From positions 29,986 to 44,647 of the forward strand of contig MSXM01000002.1 in the NCBI GenBank assembly GCA_002083565.1: DNA of 14,662 nt, written 5' to 3'. A model generated the notes under the pieces. The model worked only from the letters and a program-made list of their open reading frames with translations. It had not been told where the DNA came from and ran no database searches. Positions 1 to 7,753 of the stretch are shown piece by piece. Made by a program: the position numbers and the translations under genes. Origin of the DNA: Nitrospira sp. ST-bin4. Lineage in GTDB: Bacteria > Nitrospirota > Nitrospiria > Nitrospirales > Nitrospiraceae. The stretch's first letter is position 1. Every line of letters begins with the position of its first letter.

Positions 1-1
1 G

Positions 2-574
2 CTCCGCACAAAGATTTTTGACCGCTGCTGGGTGCTCATTCACGAGGGTCCTCCGCCCCGCAGGCCAGAGGAGCGGGTGCTGGACTTGCGGCCCTGGACT
101 GAGGTGACGCTGGATGCGGTGGTCGAAACCATCCGCAGTATCTTCGCGGCGGCCGGCATCCGGACTCTCACATGGGACCATCCCGCCAGCGAGCCGACGC
201 AGCTCAGCACACCTGCAGCACAGCCCCTCATCGATCGGGTCGACCGGTTGTATCCTCAACTATCCAGGACGAGTGACGCGTCCGGTCAAGAGGCGGCGCC
301 GGATCCGCCGGACCGCAGGCATCACCCGGGACCGGACGTTCGGCAGTTGGTCGGTGAAATGGCTGTGTTGATGGCAACGGTGTCCCCGGCATTGAAGCGT
401 CGCGCCCTGGACCTTGCGGCCCACGGGAAGGACGAAGAGTTGATCGCCACGCTGATGAAGGGGGCCGATGTCCTGCGAGGCAGCGGGTACATGTATTTAT
501 CGTGGGCCCGCCATTATGCGGGACTGGCCGAGGACCAAACCAAAGTGACTGAAGAGACGGATGAGGTGAGTTGA
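2..574 (+). CDS. Unrecognised protein, 3' part of a gene entering from outside the window
   Basis: The reading frame is open from base 2 to the TGA at 572-574, so the gene probably starts upstream of the window. An in-frame GTG at 32 would give 180 residues, but nothing resembling a ribosome binding site precedes it, which favours a partial gene. I do not recognise the family. The N-terminal part visible (WVLIHEGPPPRRPEERVLDL, then TEVTLDAVVETIRSIF) looks like an alpha/beta fold. A Pro/Asp/Arg-rich linker follows at about residues 50-110 counted from the GTG. A helical C-terminal segment at about 115-165 (ALKRRALDLAAHGKDEELIA and onward) ends in an acidic tail. No signal peptide or membrane span is visible. 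It lies 95 nt upstream of groES on the same strand, but nothing ties it functionally to the chaperonin. Confidence 0.6.
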   Translation, partial: LRTKIFDRCWVLIHEGPPPRRPEERVLDLRPWTEVTLDAVVETIRSIFAAAGIRTLTWDHPASEPTQLSTPAAQPLIDRVDRLYPQLSRTSDASGQEAAPDPPDRRHHPGPDVRQLVGEMAVLMATVSPALKRRALDLAAHGKDEELIATLMKGADVLRGSGYMYLSWARHYAGLAEDQTKVTEETDEVS

Positions 575-669
575 GCGTATCGTAACCTAAGTGTGGTGAG
601 CAGCTTGCGCAAACAGGCCGTGAGTGCCACCCGTGACACATTACACGCCTGCATGAAAGGGCGTACATC

Positions 670-984
670 ATGACACTGACACCGTTGCACGATTGGGTAT
701 TGATCCGAGCCGGCAAGCCAAACGAAAAAAGTTTCGGCGGCATTCTCATTCCGGATGCCGCGCAAGAGAAACCGGAGGAGGGAGAAGTTCTTGCTGTGGG
801 GACCGGCCGTTTGGTCGAGGATAAGGATTCGAAGGAGAAAATCAAGAAGAAGACATTTGTGAAGACGACCCTCAAGCCGGGCGAGCATGTCCTGTATAAA
901 CAATACGCCGCCAGAGAAGTGGAGGGCGAGGATAAGAAGCTGGTGTTGGTTCGTGAAGAGGATGTCTTGGGTTATCTACGGTAG
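670..984 (+). CDS. groES: Co-chaperonin GroES (Hsp10), stand-alone copy
   Basis: This 104-residue protein matches the GroES/Cpn10 family in length and motifs. The N-terminal strand TPLHDWVLI is followed by the mobile-loop region (KSFGGILIPDAAQEKPEEGE), then EVLAVGTGR, GEHVLYKQYA and the C-terminal VREEDVLGYL. GroES caps the GroEL ring to close the folding chamber in the cytoplasm. The basic stretch at about residues 55-66 (DSKEKIKKKTF) is more lysine-rich than in typical 95-97-residue GroES. The start is supported by AAAGGG about 9 nt before the ATG. No groEL follows: the next 600 bases have no intact gene and a terminator sits just after the stop. This is therefore a single-gene unit, either a second groES paralogue or a groES separated from groEL. 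No CIRCE (HrcA) element is visible upstream. Confidence 0.93.
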   Translation: MTLTPLHDWVLIRAGKPNEKSFGGILIPDAAQEKPEEGEVLAVGTGRLVEDKDSKEKIKKKTFVKTTLKPGEHVLYKQYAAREVEGEDKKLVLVREEDVLGYLR

Positions 985-1026
985 ATGTAAAAAGTACAGC
1001 GTAAAAAGTGAGACGTAAGATGCGAG

Positions 1027-1064
1027 GGGGGAGTCTTCTCAAAGGGAGGCTCCCTCTTTTGTTT
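1027..1064 (+). terminator. Rho-independent terminator after groES
   Basis: A 9-bp stem (1027-1035 GGGGGAGTC with 1048-1056 GGCTCCCTC, including two G-T pairs) with a 12-nt loop is followed at once by TTTTGTTT. It sits 43 nt after the groES stop codon, so it most likely ends the groES transcript. Confidence 0.75.
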
Positions 1065-1139
1065 GGTGAGCGTGAAAGGGGGGGAATCCTCGTCCGGTAA
1101 ACGTCTCCCCATAAAAGAGACAGTGCAATATGGGCATGG

Positions 1140-1389
1140 CTATGTGCGCTGGCACATCCAAGCGTCAGCCGACTGATGAGTGAGGGTGCAGGGCTGGACA
1201 GCGCATTCAGACAGGGTTCCCGATCTTCTCCTCCGACTTCGGGAAAGGGCGCTGCTTCCCCGTAACCGCATGCACCATCGCTCAGTGTGATGCGGACAAA
1301 GATATTCTCCGCAACGACGCGCGCGTCAGTGGCCACGACAACGGGTCCGTGATGGGAATATCGATGGGCCAATAGGCGATTCTTGTCAT
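1140..1389 (-). pseudogene. 5' remnant of an enolase-superfamily (dipeptide epimerase-like) gene
   Basis: On the minus strand, an ATG at 1389 opens MTRIAYWPIDIPITDP. At about 1339-1343 the frame must shift by one base to continue VVATDARVVAENIFVRITL and then SDGACGYGEAAPFPEVGGED, followed by REPCLNAL. Joined, this reads as the N-terminal capping domain of the mandelate racemase/muconate lactonizing enzyme group, as in L-Ala-D/L-Glu epimerases: IPxTDPF, AENxFVRxxLxDG, GYGEAAPFPxVxGE. An intact enzyme would continue for about 270 residues with the metal-binding TIM barrel. Here clear similarity stops after about 65 codons. A possible second frameshift near 1170-1190 (QSADAW) leads to a TAG at 1140-1142. 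The gene is therefore frameshifted and truncated. The flanks of the gene-free stretch 985-1601 (1065-1139 and 1390-1549) show nothing else I can name. Confidence 0.7.
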
Positions 1390-1553
1390 TATGACGGGGC
1401 CTTTGTGCATGAACCGATCGCGCAACTGATTGCGCAGACTGGATCAGGCTACGCTGTCTGACGAAAAATGACATCAGAATTGTAATCCGCCTGGTCTGCG
1501 CAGATTCCGCTTCACATGTCGCTATGTCCCTTCCGGCTAAGAAAGAGATTTGC

Positions 1554-1581
1554 TTGAGCCATGGCGAGGATTTTATATACT
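1554..1581 (+). promoter_or_regulatory. Possible sigma-70-type promoter for the DUF6635-like gene
   Basis: TTGAGC at 1554-1559 and TATACT at 1576-1581 are separated by 16 bp, matching 4/6 and 5/6 bases of the consensus hexamers. The RBS GGAGG at 1590-1594 lies just downstream, so the leader would be very short. This is a pattern match only. Confidence 0.4.
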
Positions 1582-1601
1582 GCATGGTTGGAGGACTTAC
1601 G

Positions 1602-2513
1602 ATGAACGATCAGCAGGCCGCATTGGCGATTCTGAGTCTCGAAGAGTGTGTTGAGCAATATGTCGAGGATTGCCGTAACCGCGTAGACAGTTTCGTAGAA
1701 CGGCACTATTCGATTCAGGAAACAATCGCACTGCAAAAACAGTCGCTTGTCACCGATCTGCTGTACCATCCGGCGAATGCGCTCTGGGCGATTCCGTCGC
1801 TCTTTCTCAAGAAACTCATCGAGATTCCGGTGAAGTTAGGCTGGCGTCCCGGCACAGATTTGATCAGTCTTCTGCCGTCCGGCTTCAAAACAAGATACCA
1901 AAGAGAAATCGAACGGTTGGTCGCCAGCGAGTTACTGGAATGGCCGCTGACGATAGAGAATCAAAAGCTCCGTCCGAATGGTTTTCTTGGGTACATCGAA
2001 CGGCATCACCACCTGGGCCCATTGCTCAAAGCAGGCATGCTGCCGAATAAAACGCTGAGAGAACTTTCCGATATCCGGGCTATCATTGCCGCCCATTCTT
2101 CCAGCCGTTCGGTGATCCTCGACGCGATAGCGACAGTGGCGACTTTGGGGACCGGATGGCTCGTTTTCGGCGATCATTCGCTGAGCATCTCCGGGATCGG
2201 TGAAAAGATCGCCAGGGACAGGGCTCACGATAAGGCGGCTTCGAAATTTATCTTGGGATCGAGCGTTGGTTCGGTGTTCTATTCGGTGTTTCCACCTAAC
2301 CCATCGTTCTGGGAAATCGCGAGTGCGACGTTGTTGGTGGGACTCTTTATTACAGCGATCAGCCTTCTTGTCGGGCTTCTGAGCGACCCCTGTCTCAAGC
2401 GGATAGGCTTCCAGCACTCCCAGCTCAATCTGCTGATCGATGCCGTGGAGGACTGCTTGCACCGGCAGACGCGAAAGCGTATCAAGCCGGCGTTGAGACA
2501 GCTGGCGGCATGA
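1602..2513 (+). CDS. DUF6635-like membrane-associated protein of unknown function
   Basis: This 303-residue protein has no known function. The start is the ATG at 1602 because GGAGG (1590-1594) lies 7 nt upstream. An ATG at 1524 in the same frame would add 26 residues but lies before the promoter-like hexamers. The N-terminal part has a helical pattern (VEQYVEDCRNRVDSFVERHY, then SIQETIALQKQSLVTDLLYHPAN) that I associate with DUF6635 proteins: RVxxFVxxHxS, then a conserved DLLxxPxN. A middle segment contains LLEWPLTIENQ. Near the C-terminus come a glycine-rich helix (KFILGSSVGSVFYSVFPPNP), a hydrophobic span (IASATLLVGLFITAISLLVG) and DPCLKRIGF, with a closing helical tail. It probably sits at the inner membrane with soluble flanks. 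The family name is from memory of the pattern, not from a search. Confidence 0.75.
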   Translation: MNDQQAALAILSLEECVEQYVEDCRNRVDSFVERHYSIQETIALQKQSLVTDLLYHPANALWAIPSLFLKKLIEIPVKLGWRPGTDLISLLPSGFKTRYQREIERLVASELLEWPLTIENQKLRPNGFLGYIERHHHLGPLLKAGMLPNKTLRELSDIRAIIAAHSSSRSVILDAIATVATLGTGWLVFGDHSLSISGIGEKIARDRAHDKAASKFILGSSVGSVFYSVFPPNPSFWEIASATLLVGLFITAISLLVGLLSDPCLKRIGFQHSQLNLLIDAVEDCLHRQTRKRIKPALRQLAA

Positions 2514-2514
2514 T

Positions 2515-2543
2515 GAGCGCTCGTTTCAGCCTGCGCTCTTCTT
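2515..2543 (+). terminator. Weak terminator between two converging genes
   Basis: A perfect 6-bp GC-rich stem (GAGCGC 2515-2520 with GCGCTC 2533-2538) with a 12-nt loop is followed by TTCTT. It starts directly after the stop codon of the DUF6635-like gene and lies in the 76-bp gap before the bcsC-like stop. The U-tract is interrupted, so strength is uncertain. Confidence 0.45.
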
Positions 2544-2589
2544 GCCGCCGGTTCCGTAATCGCATAGACCCATGTTCCTCGGGAATGGA

Positions 2590-4176
2590 CTAGTAGAACG
2601 TATACACCAACAGCGCATTACCCTGAATGCGTGTATACACGCTGGAGATTTGCGTGTAGTCCACCATGATTTTCAGAAGCCAGGGCTTCGAGAGTCTGGC
2701 CGTATAGGCTGCGTGAGCATCACCTCCAATGCGGATCTGGGCAGCTCTCGCCGACTCATCGACATATTGAACTGCCGGTCCGGCTGCAATGGTGAAGTCC
2801 TGTTTTTCATTGATGGTATAGCTGGCGGCGAGCCGGGGAATCTGATTCACAAAGATTTGCGGACTGAAGTAGCCGCCGGCCGTCGGTTCTGTCGGACTTG
2901 AACGGAAACCGCTCTGATTCTCACCATAGTGCGTCACATAGAAGAGATACTCCCCGGACCATTCCCAATTGCCGGTTTGCCAGAGGGGCATGGCCCCTTT
3001 GGCGGCGAGGCCTACCTGCTCGTTCTTACTCACAGATTCTGCGCTCACCCATCCGACAAAGGGGGTGACGTCCAGATGAACGGAACCGATGTCGAAGGCG
3101 ACATCGGTATAGAACAGCGTCGATCGCGCCAGGCCGAGCAGTTGCCCGGTCGTTCGCGACCCGACGAGTGCGGCAAATGAATCGTAGCGGAATTCTCTCT
3201 TCACGCCCGGGCGGATCGAGATCGACGGTCTGTCGTACACGTACTCGAATTTGTAGGCCATGCCGTCACCGCGCGGCGCGTCATGATACTCGATAAGCAT
3301 ATCGAAGCGGTGTGTCGGGTTGATCCGCAGTTGGTTGCCGAATGAAAGATATCCGCCGGTTCGTTGTTCCGATGAACTCCAGAAATGCTCCCCGCCGACT
3401 TCCAATGTAGTGGTGGTAAAGGGACTCACATCCACTTTCCCTCGTGAACCCAGACGAATTCCATACAGCTCGAACGGCTTCTCCGGTTGTGCCAACACCG
3501 AGATCACGCCCTCTACTGCGGGTTCCCGTCCTTTGAGCATGTCGCGCCGCAAGGCGGTCATGTCACCAGGCTCTCGGCGTGCCGCGTGCCGCGCGAGATT
3601 GGCGTGATGGAGAGCCAGGTCATTCTGGCCGAGCCAGGCATAAGCCCTGGCCAGCCCCTGATGCGCCTGTGAATTGTGGGGCTGTGAAGTCAGTACTCTG
3701 TCGTACTGGGCCACAGCCTCTTGAGCCGTCTCCTTCTGGGCGGCCAAATGGCTCGCGTATCGCAACCGCATCGCCGGATCATCCTGTCGCTTGAGTCCCA
3801 TACGGTAGTACTTGAGCATATCTTTCCCGCGATACGCGGCATAGCGGGACCATTCCAGGGCCTGAGCTTGTTTGAATGCTATTTCAGGATCGTCGTCGTA
3901 TTTCGCAAGATAGCGGTCGAAGGTCTCGATTGATTTATCCTTGAGTCCTTGCCGTTCGTAGGCAATACCCAAACTGCGTAAGGATTCGCGATGGTCCGGA
4001 TCATGTTCGACGACTTTCTCGAACGCTTCGATCGCAGCTTTGTAGTTCTCGATTTCCATATTGGCTCGTCCGCGTGAGAGGTACCACGATTCAACAAAGT
4101 CCGCGGCGAACGTATTCGGCGAACATACGAACAGATTCCAGATAGTCAGAGAGAGGATGAAGAGACGGTGCCACAT
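2590..4176 (-). CDS. bcsC: Short BcsC-like cellulose export protein (TPR + outer-membrane beta-barrel)
   Basis: This 528-residue protein is the predicted exporter of the polysaccharide made by the preceding synthase. Residues 1-25 form a signal peptide (RLFILSLTIWNLFV, cleavage near TFAA). Residues 30-210 hold tetratricopeptide repeats, for example YKAAIEAFEKVVEHDPDHRE and AQYDRVLTSQPHNSQAHQGL. Residues 230-528 alternate polar and aromatic residues as in an outer-membrane barrel, contain GGYFSPQ (434-440), a motif I associate with the BcsC C-terminal domain, and end in aromatic residues (YTFY), the usual barrel-assembly signal. Enterobacterial BcsC is about 1150 residues with many more TPRs, so this version has a much shorter periplasmic scaffold. 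It starts 19 nt after the stop of the synthase gene, with AAAGG as RBS, and is surely cotranscribed. A PgaA-like role is a less likely alternative given the neighbour. Confidence 0.82.
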   Translation of the reverse strand: MWHRLFILSLTIWNLFVCSPNTFAADFVESWYLSRGRANMEIENYKAAIEAFEKVVEHDPDHRESLRSLGIAYERQGLKDKSIETFDRYLAKYDDDPEIAFKQAQALEWSRYAAYRGKDMLKYYRMGLKRQDDPAMRLRYASHLAAQKETAQEAVAQYDRVLTSQPHNSQAHQGLARAYAWLGQNDLALHHANLARHAARREPGDMTALRRDMLKGREPAVEGVISVLAQPEKPFELYGIRLGSRGKVDVSPFTTTTLEVGGEHFWSSSEQRTGGYLSFGNQLRINPTHRFDMLIEYHDAPRGDGMAYKFEYVYDRPSISIRPGVKREFRYDSFAALVGSRTTGQLLGLARSTLFYTDVAFDIGSVHLDVTPFVGWVSAESVSKNEQVGLAAKGAMPLWQTGNWEWSGEYLFYVTHYGENQSGFRSSPTEPTAGGYFSPQIFVNQIPRLAASYTINEKQDFTIAAGPAVQYVDESARAAQIRIGGDAHAAYTARLSKPWLLKIMVDYTQISSVYTRIQGNALLVYTFY

Positions 4177-4195
4177 GTGTTGTGTTGCCTTTCAG

Positions 4196-7100
4196 TTAGA
4201 TCGAAACCGGTGTTGGTGAATCGATCGATGGGTCGGAGTCCGCGACCATTGGGCCAGCTGTGTCGGACGTTGCGCCGGACCGCCAGATTCCAGGAGCGAC
4301 CAGTTTGCTGTAACACGATTTGTAGCGGGCCGATCCGGTCGTGTCCTGAATTATCCAGTCCTCATTTGAAGGCAACGGTGATCCAAACAGGAGGATGCCG
4401 ATGCCGCCGGCTGAACGATTACGGAGAAGCACGGTGCGCCTGTGATCCTGAATCCGGACCGTGCCCAGGCGGTAGAGCCCTCGTCGAGGATTCCTGCGCC
4501 GTCTGGTTCGTAGCGGGGTGAGGCTGCGCCACAAGCCGGTCAGTAAATGGCCGGCCATCAGCAGCCTGCTGCGGACGGTGGTCCGGTGTGCAGCGGACCA
4601 TGTGGCCGGATCGGCAAAGATCGTCAACACCAGAGCCCGGCGATGCTCCTCATTCAGGTCGGCAAAGGCGAGGCCGCATCGAGCCCGGCCGGCCAGGGGC
4701 TCATGATAAACGACTCGAGCCTGACAGGTGAAGGGCGGAATTGTATGAATTGTGAGATTGACAATCGAGGGAATCGAGTCGGTATGAGCCGTCTCCAGGG
4801 ATAGTCCGGTCAGGCTCACATCCCGGCTCAGGCCATCGAGTGAGTAACCATCGGCCTCCAGGCGGAGCGGAATGGCCTTGCGAATTCGTTCCTCGGCCCG
4901 CCGCTGCGGCTGTTCCCAGGCCATGAGCAAACCGGCGCCGAGGCCGATCAGATTGATGGCGGCCCAGCTGAGATTGAAGAAATAGGCGTCTTTCTCGATG
5001 CCGAAATACCAAAATTCCCATAGTCCTTTGCCGAGCGCCAGGAGGGTGATGGTTGTGGCAGCCAGTAGGCCTGCAGATGAACGCCAGTCGAACGACCGGC
5101 TGTGCGAGACCAGCCCCTTCGGGGTGACCTTAAAGCCCATCCGTTTCGGAAGCAGCAGGTCAAACATGGAGCGGAAAAGCGGAAAGCAGACAGTGGTTTC
5201 GTATACCGTCGACCACAGCAGCCGGGGCCAGCCCGGCAGCAGCACGGAGGAGATCAGGGGAACCAGCACAAGAAATGGGAGCAGGTACGCCAGTAAGATC
5301 GAGACGTCGGCAAAAATAGGGTGCAAATGGAAGAGTAAAAAGTACAGCGGGGTGATCCAGAAAATCACACGCGCAACAGGGAAGAAGAAATAGTAGAGCG
5401 AGGCAAAATAGCCGATCCGGTGGCGGATCGACAGACCACGGCAGAAAAGAGGATTGTCTTTGAAGAAGATCTGGAGACAGCCCAGCATCCAGCGTCGCCG
5501 CTGGACCAAATAGGAGGCCAGGTTCTCTGCCGTCAATCCCACCGCCAGATCCTTGTCGACGAATGCCGATTTCCAACCATGAGCATGCAGGTGTTGACTG
5601 GTGTGGATATCTTCCGTGATGCTCATCAGCTTGAATCCATTCAGCGCTGTGATAGCCGCCCGCCGAAACACCGCTCCACTTCCCACAAAGAATGAGCCAC
5701 CCCATCCCTGGCGTGCTCCCTGGATGGCATGGTTGAACATGTCCTGCTCGTTGGGGATGTGAGGAGACGTCCGGAGCGCGCGCTGAAAGATGTCCTGATT
5801 ATAAAAGTGATGCGGGGTTTGGACGAATCCCATATGAGGATCGGCAAAGAACGGCACAGTTTCCCGGAGAAAGCTTGTGACGGGAATGTGGTCCGTGTCG
5901 AACACCACGATCAATTCACCGTCCGTCTGAGTGAGTGCGTGGTTGAGATTTCCAGCTTTGGCATGCCGGCGGGGTCCCTTGATGTAGGAGGCTCCGAAAC
6001 GACCGGCCAGCTGCGCGACTTCGTCACGATGGCTGTCGTCGAGAACATAGATGCGTTTGGGGCCATAGGTCATGGCGCAGGCGCCGATAAGCGTCTGCGC
6101 GAGAATTGCGCACGACTCTGAATAAATCGGGATTAAGACATCGACACTTGGGGCGAATTCCTCCGCAGTCGGAGGGGGTACGGCGGGAGAAGGGCGTTGA
6201 CCGATGCCGACTTGGACGAGCAGAAGCAGTACGGTCGAGAGGGCATAGCATTCGGCAATCCAGAGAGAGAGACTGATCGCAAGGCCGCCCGATTCAATGG
6301 TGTTCAGTGTGTTGAAAAGGCGCCACCAGAGATAGCGCACACATAACGTCAAGGCACACAGCAGAAATGCCACCGTGAAACCCGGATGCCATCGCGCCAT
6401 AAAGAACAGAGCGATCGTGCCGGTGAACAATTCCCAAGGGAAGTGGGTGGAAAATCCTTCGAAATCAAAGGGCCGCAGAAAGCCGAGGAATTCGTCGTAG
6501 TGTCTCGCCTGTTGAAGCGACGTGGCCTGGCTGAACCACAGCCAATTATGCAAGTAGTACGGCGTCGCTTTTCCCGCCAATGCAGTTCGTAGCAGATCAG
6601 TCAACTTTCGCTGAGTGAGGGTCGATGCGAAGTCCGGTTGTTCGTGGAGTGCCAGCGCAGATACCGTCGCGTAGAGCGGAAGTCCTTCGATCACGGAACG
6701 GGGAGTTCCATCGAGTGCGTAATGATCGACGAGCCGTCCATGGGCGCGCCATTCGCGTTGGAAGAAAGCGAGCATCGTGGTCCGCAACGGCCCCTCCGCA
6801 CGGTTGAACCACTGTGCATCCAGGGCGACACGCCAGAAGATGGGGAATGCGTCATAGCTGAATTCCGATACGCGGCCGTTCGTGGGATGCCGCAGGGAGA
6901 GCTGCTGTGTTGTGCGATTCCAATAGATAATATCCGGGGGCAGCGCAACTTGCTCCTGGTCGTACAGCCAGTGCAGGGTCGCGTACGCATCGTCGATGAC
7001 GCGCGCCCAGGGATGTGCTCCATCGACGGCTGCGAAGACTTCATAGGCATAGGGCGCAAGATAGGCGACATGGATGACCGGATGATCCTCGTATCGCGCC

Positions 7101-7609
7101 CAATTGCCTGCAGTGACATAGATGTGGGAATCGGTATGCAAAAGTTCGAGGTCCCAGATCGACGTGAGAATCGCCAAGGCTTCCTGCTCATAGGCCGGCT
7201 GATCGAAGCGCCGCGCGGCCAGGATGAGCGCAAGCGCGATGTCCGTATCGGCATCGGTAGCCGAATTCACCGACAAGACCGTGCCCTTCCATTTCCAGGC
7301 GAATAATTTGTCGTTGCGCACTTGAAGATGTTCTTTTGTCCAGGCCCATACACGGTCGAACATGAGGCGATCCCCGGACCACACCGCGCGGAGCATGGCA
7401 TACCCCTGACCTTCGGACGTCGTGACACCCTGTTCATCCCAGCTCACCACCCGGCCATTCACAATGAAGGTTTGTTTGTACAAGCTCCAGAGAGCGGAAA
7501 GATGATCCAACTCCCGGATGTGCCGGTCGCTTGACCGCTCCGACTGCGTAGCTGCGGCGAAAATCGGCGGTGCCTCTGCAAGGCACCCACAAAGAAGCGC
7601 GAGTGTCAT
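4196..7609 (-). CDS. bcsA: Fused GH8 endoglucanase - cellulose synthase (BcsZ-BcsA) with two PilZ-like domains
   Basis: One polypeptide joins enzymes that are normally separate. Positions count from a GTG at 7876, which overlaps the divergent gene; I prefer the ATG at residue 90 (7609), though TTG codons at residues 64 and 66 would give the signal peptide a basic start. Residues 90-108: export signal. Residues 120-475: GH8 fold with TTSEGQGYAM (E155, probable acid), TDADTD (208-212) and SYDAF (D342, probable base). TM spans lie at about 483-517 and 531-558. Residues 577-800: processive GT2 domain with DDS (613-615), KAGNLNHAL, DTD (660-662), TED (754-756) and QRRRW (792-796). More TM spans follow, then FKVTPKG (915-921). 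Residues 990-1090: PilZ with RAEER and DVSLTG, the c-di-GMP motif. Residues 1125-1195: a second PilZ-like segment. Beta-1,4-glucan synthesis activated by c-di-GMP is the expected role. No BcsB is encoded nearby. Confidence 0.9.
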   Translation of the reverse strand: MTLALLCGCLAEAPPIFAAATQSERSSDRHIRELDHLSALWSLYKQTFIVNGRVVSWDEQGVTTSEGQGYAMLRAVWSGDRLMFDRVWAWTKEHLQVRNDKLFAWKWKGTVLSVNSATDADTDIALALILAARRFDQPAYEQEALAILTSIWDLELLHTDSHIYVTAGNWARYEDHPVIHVAYLAPYAYEVFAAVDGAHPWARVIDDAYATLHWLYDQEQVALPPDIIYWNRTTQQLSLRHPTNGRVSEFSYDAFPIFWRVALDAQWFNRAEGPLRTTMLAFFQREWRAHGRLVDHYALDGTPRSVIEGLPLYATVSALALHEQPDFASTLTQRKLTDLLRTALAGKATPYYLHNWLWFSQATSLQQARHYDEFLGFLRPFDFEGFSTHFPWELFTGTIALFFMARWHPGFTVAFLLCALTLCVRYLWWRLFNTLNTIESGGLAISLSLWIAECYALSTVLLLLVQVGIGQRPSPAVPPPTAEEFAPSVDVLIPIYSESCAILAQTLIGACAMTYGPKRIYVLDDSHRDEVAQLAGRFGASYIKGPRRHAKAGNLNHALTQTDGELIVVFDTDHIPVTSFLRETVPFFADPHMGFVQTPHHFYNQDIFQRALRTSPHIPNEQDMFNHAIQGARQGWGGSFFVGSGAVFRRAAITALNGFKLMSITEDIHTSQHLHAHGWKSAFVDKDLAVGLTAENLASYLVQRRRWMLGCLQIFFKDNPLFCRGLSIRHRIGYFASLYYFFFPVARVIFWITPLYFLLFHLHPIFADVSILLAYLLPFLVLVPLISSVLLPGWPRLLWSTVYETTVCFPLFRSMFDLLLPKRMGFKVTPKGLVSHSRSFDWRSSAGLLAATTITLLALGKGLWEFWYFGIEKDAYFFNLSWAAINLIGLGAGLLMAWEQPQRRAEERIRKAIPLRLEADGYSLDGLSRDVSLTGLSLETAHTDSIPSIVNLTIHTIPPFTCQARVVYHEPLAGRARCGLAFADLNEEHRRALVLTIFADPATWSAAHRTTVRSRLLMAGHLLTGLWRSLTPLRTRRRRNPRRGLYRLGTVRIQDHRRTVLLRNRSAGGIGILLFGSPLPSNEDWIIQDTTGSARYKSCYSKLVAPGIWRSGATSDTAGPMVADSDPSIDSPTPVSI

Positions 7610-7753
7610 CGCCCATACATGCGGCAGAGCCGGCGCAACGGCGCCCGAGATGTTGAAAGCACGGTGGGCGGATCTGATCAAAAACAATGTGTGACTCGAA
7701 GTCTGTGGTCGGAAGAATGCTGGCACACGATACCGGTGTGGGTGAAACCCTGT

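Noticed and set aside
610..650. Possible CIRCE heat-shock operator upstream of groES (GAGTGCCAC).
   Set aside because: Only one half resembles CIRCE. The matching inverted half 9 nt upstream is missing.
987..1001. GTAAAAAGTACAGCG, repeated exactly at 5335-5349.
   Set aside because: One 15-base match is not surprising in a window of this size, and the second copy lies in conserved synthase coding sequence. There is no sign of a mobile repeat.
1393..1461. Short plus-strand frame ending HEPIAQLIAQTGSGYAV before a stop, possibly the end of another decayed gene.
   Set aside because: Too short and unlike any family I know. Upstream it is antisense to the epimerase remnant.
872..1585. A 237-codon open frame on the minus strand.
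   Set aside because: Only its centre looks like protein (the epimerase remnant). The ends overlap groES and the promoter of the next gene and have no family pattern, so it is a pseudogene remnant inside a chance open frame.
6638..7306. Long open frame of 222 codons opposite the GH8 domain.
   Set aside because: It is the antisense shadow of a well-conserved coding region, and its product has no recognisable features.
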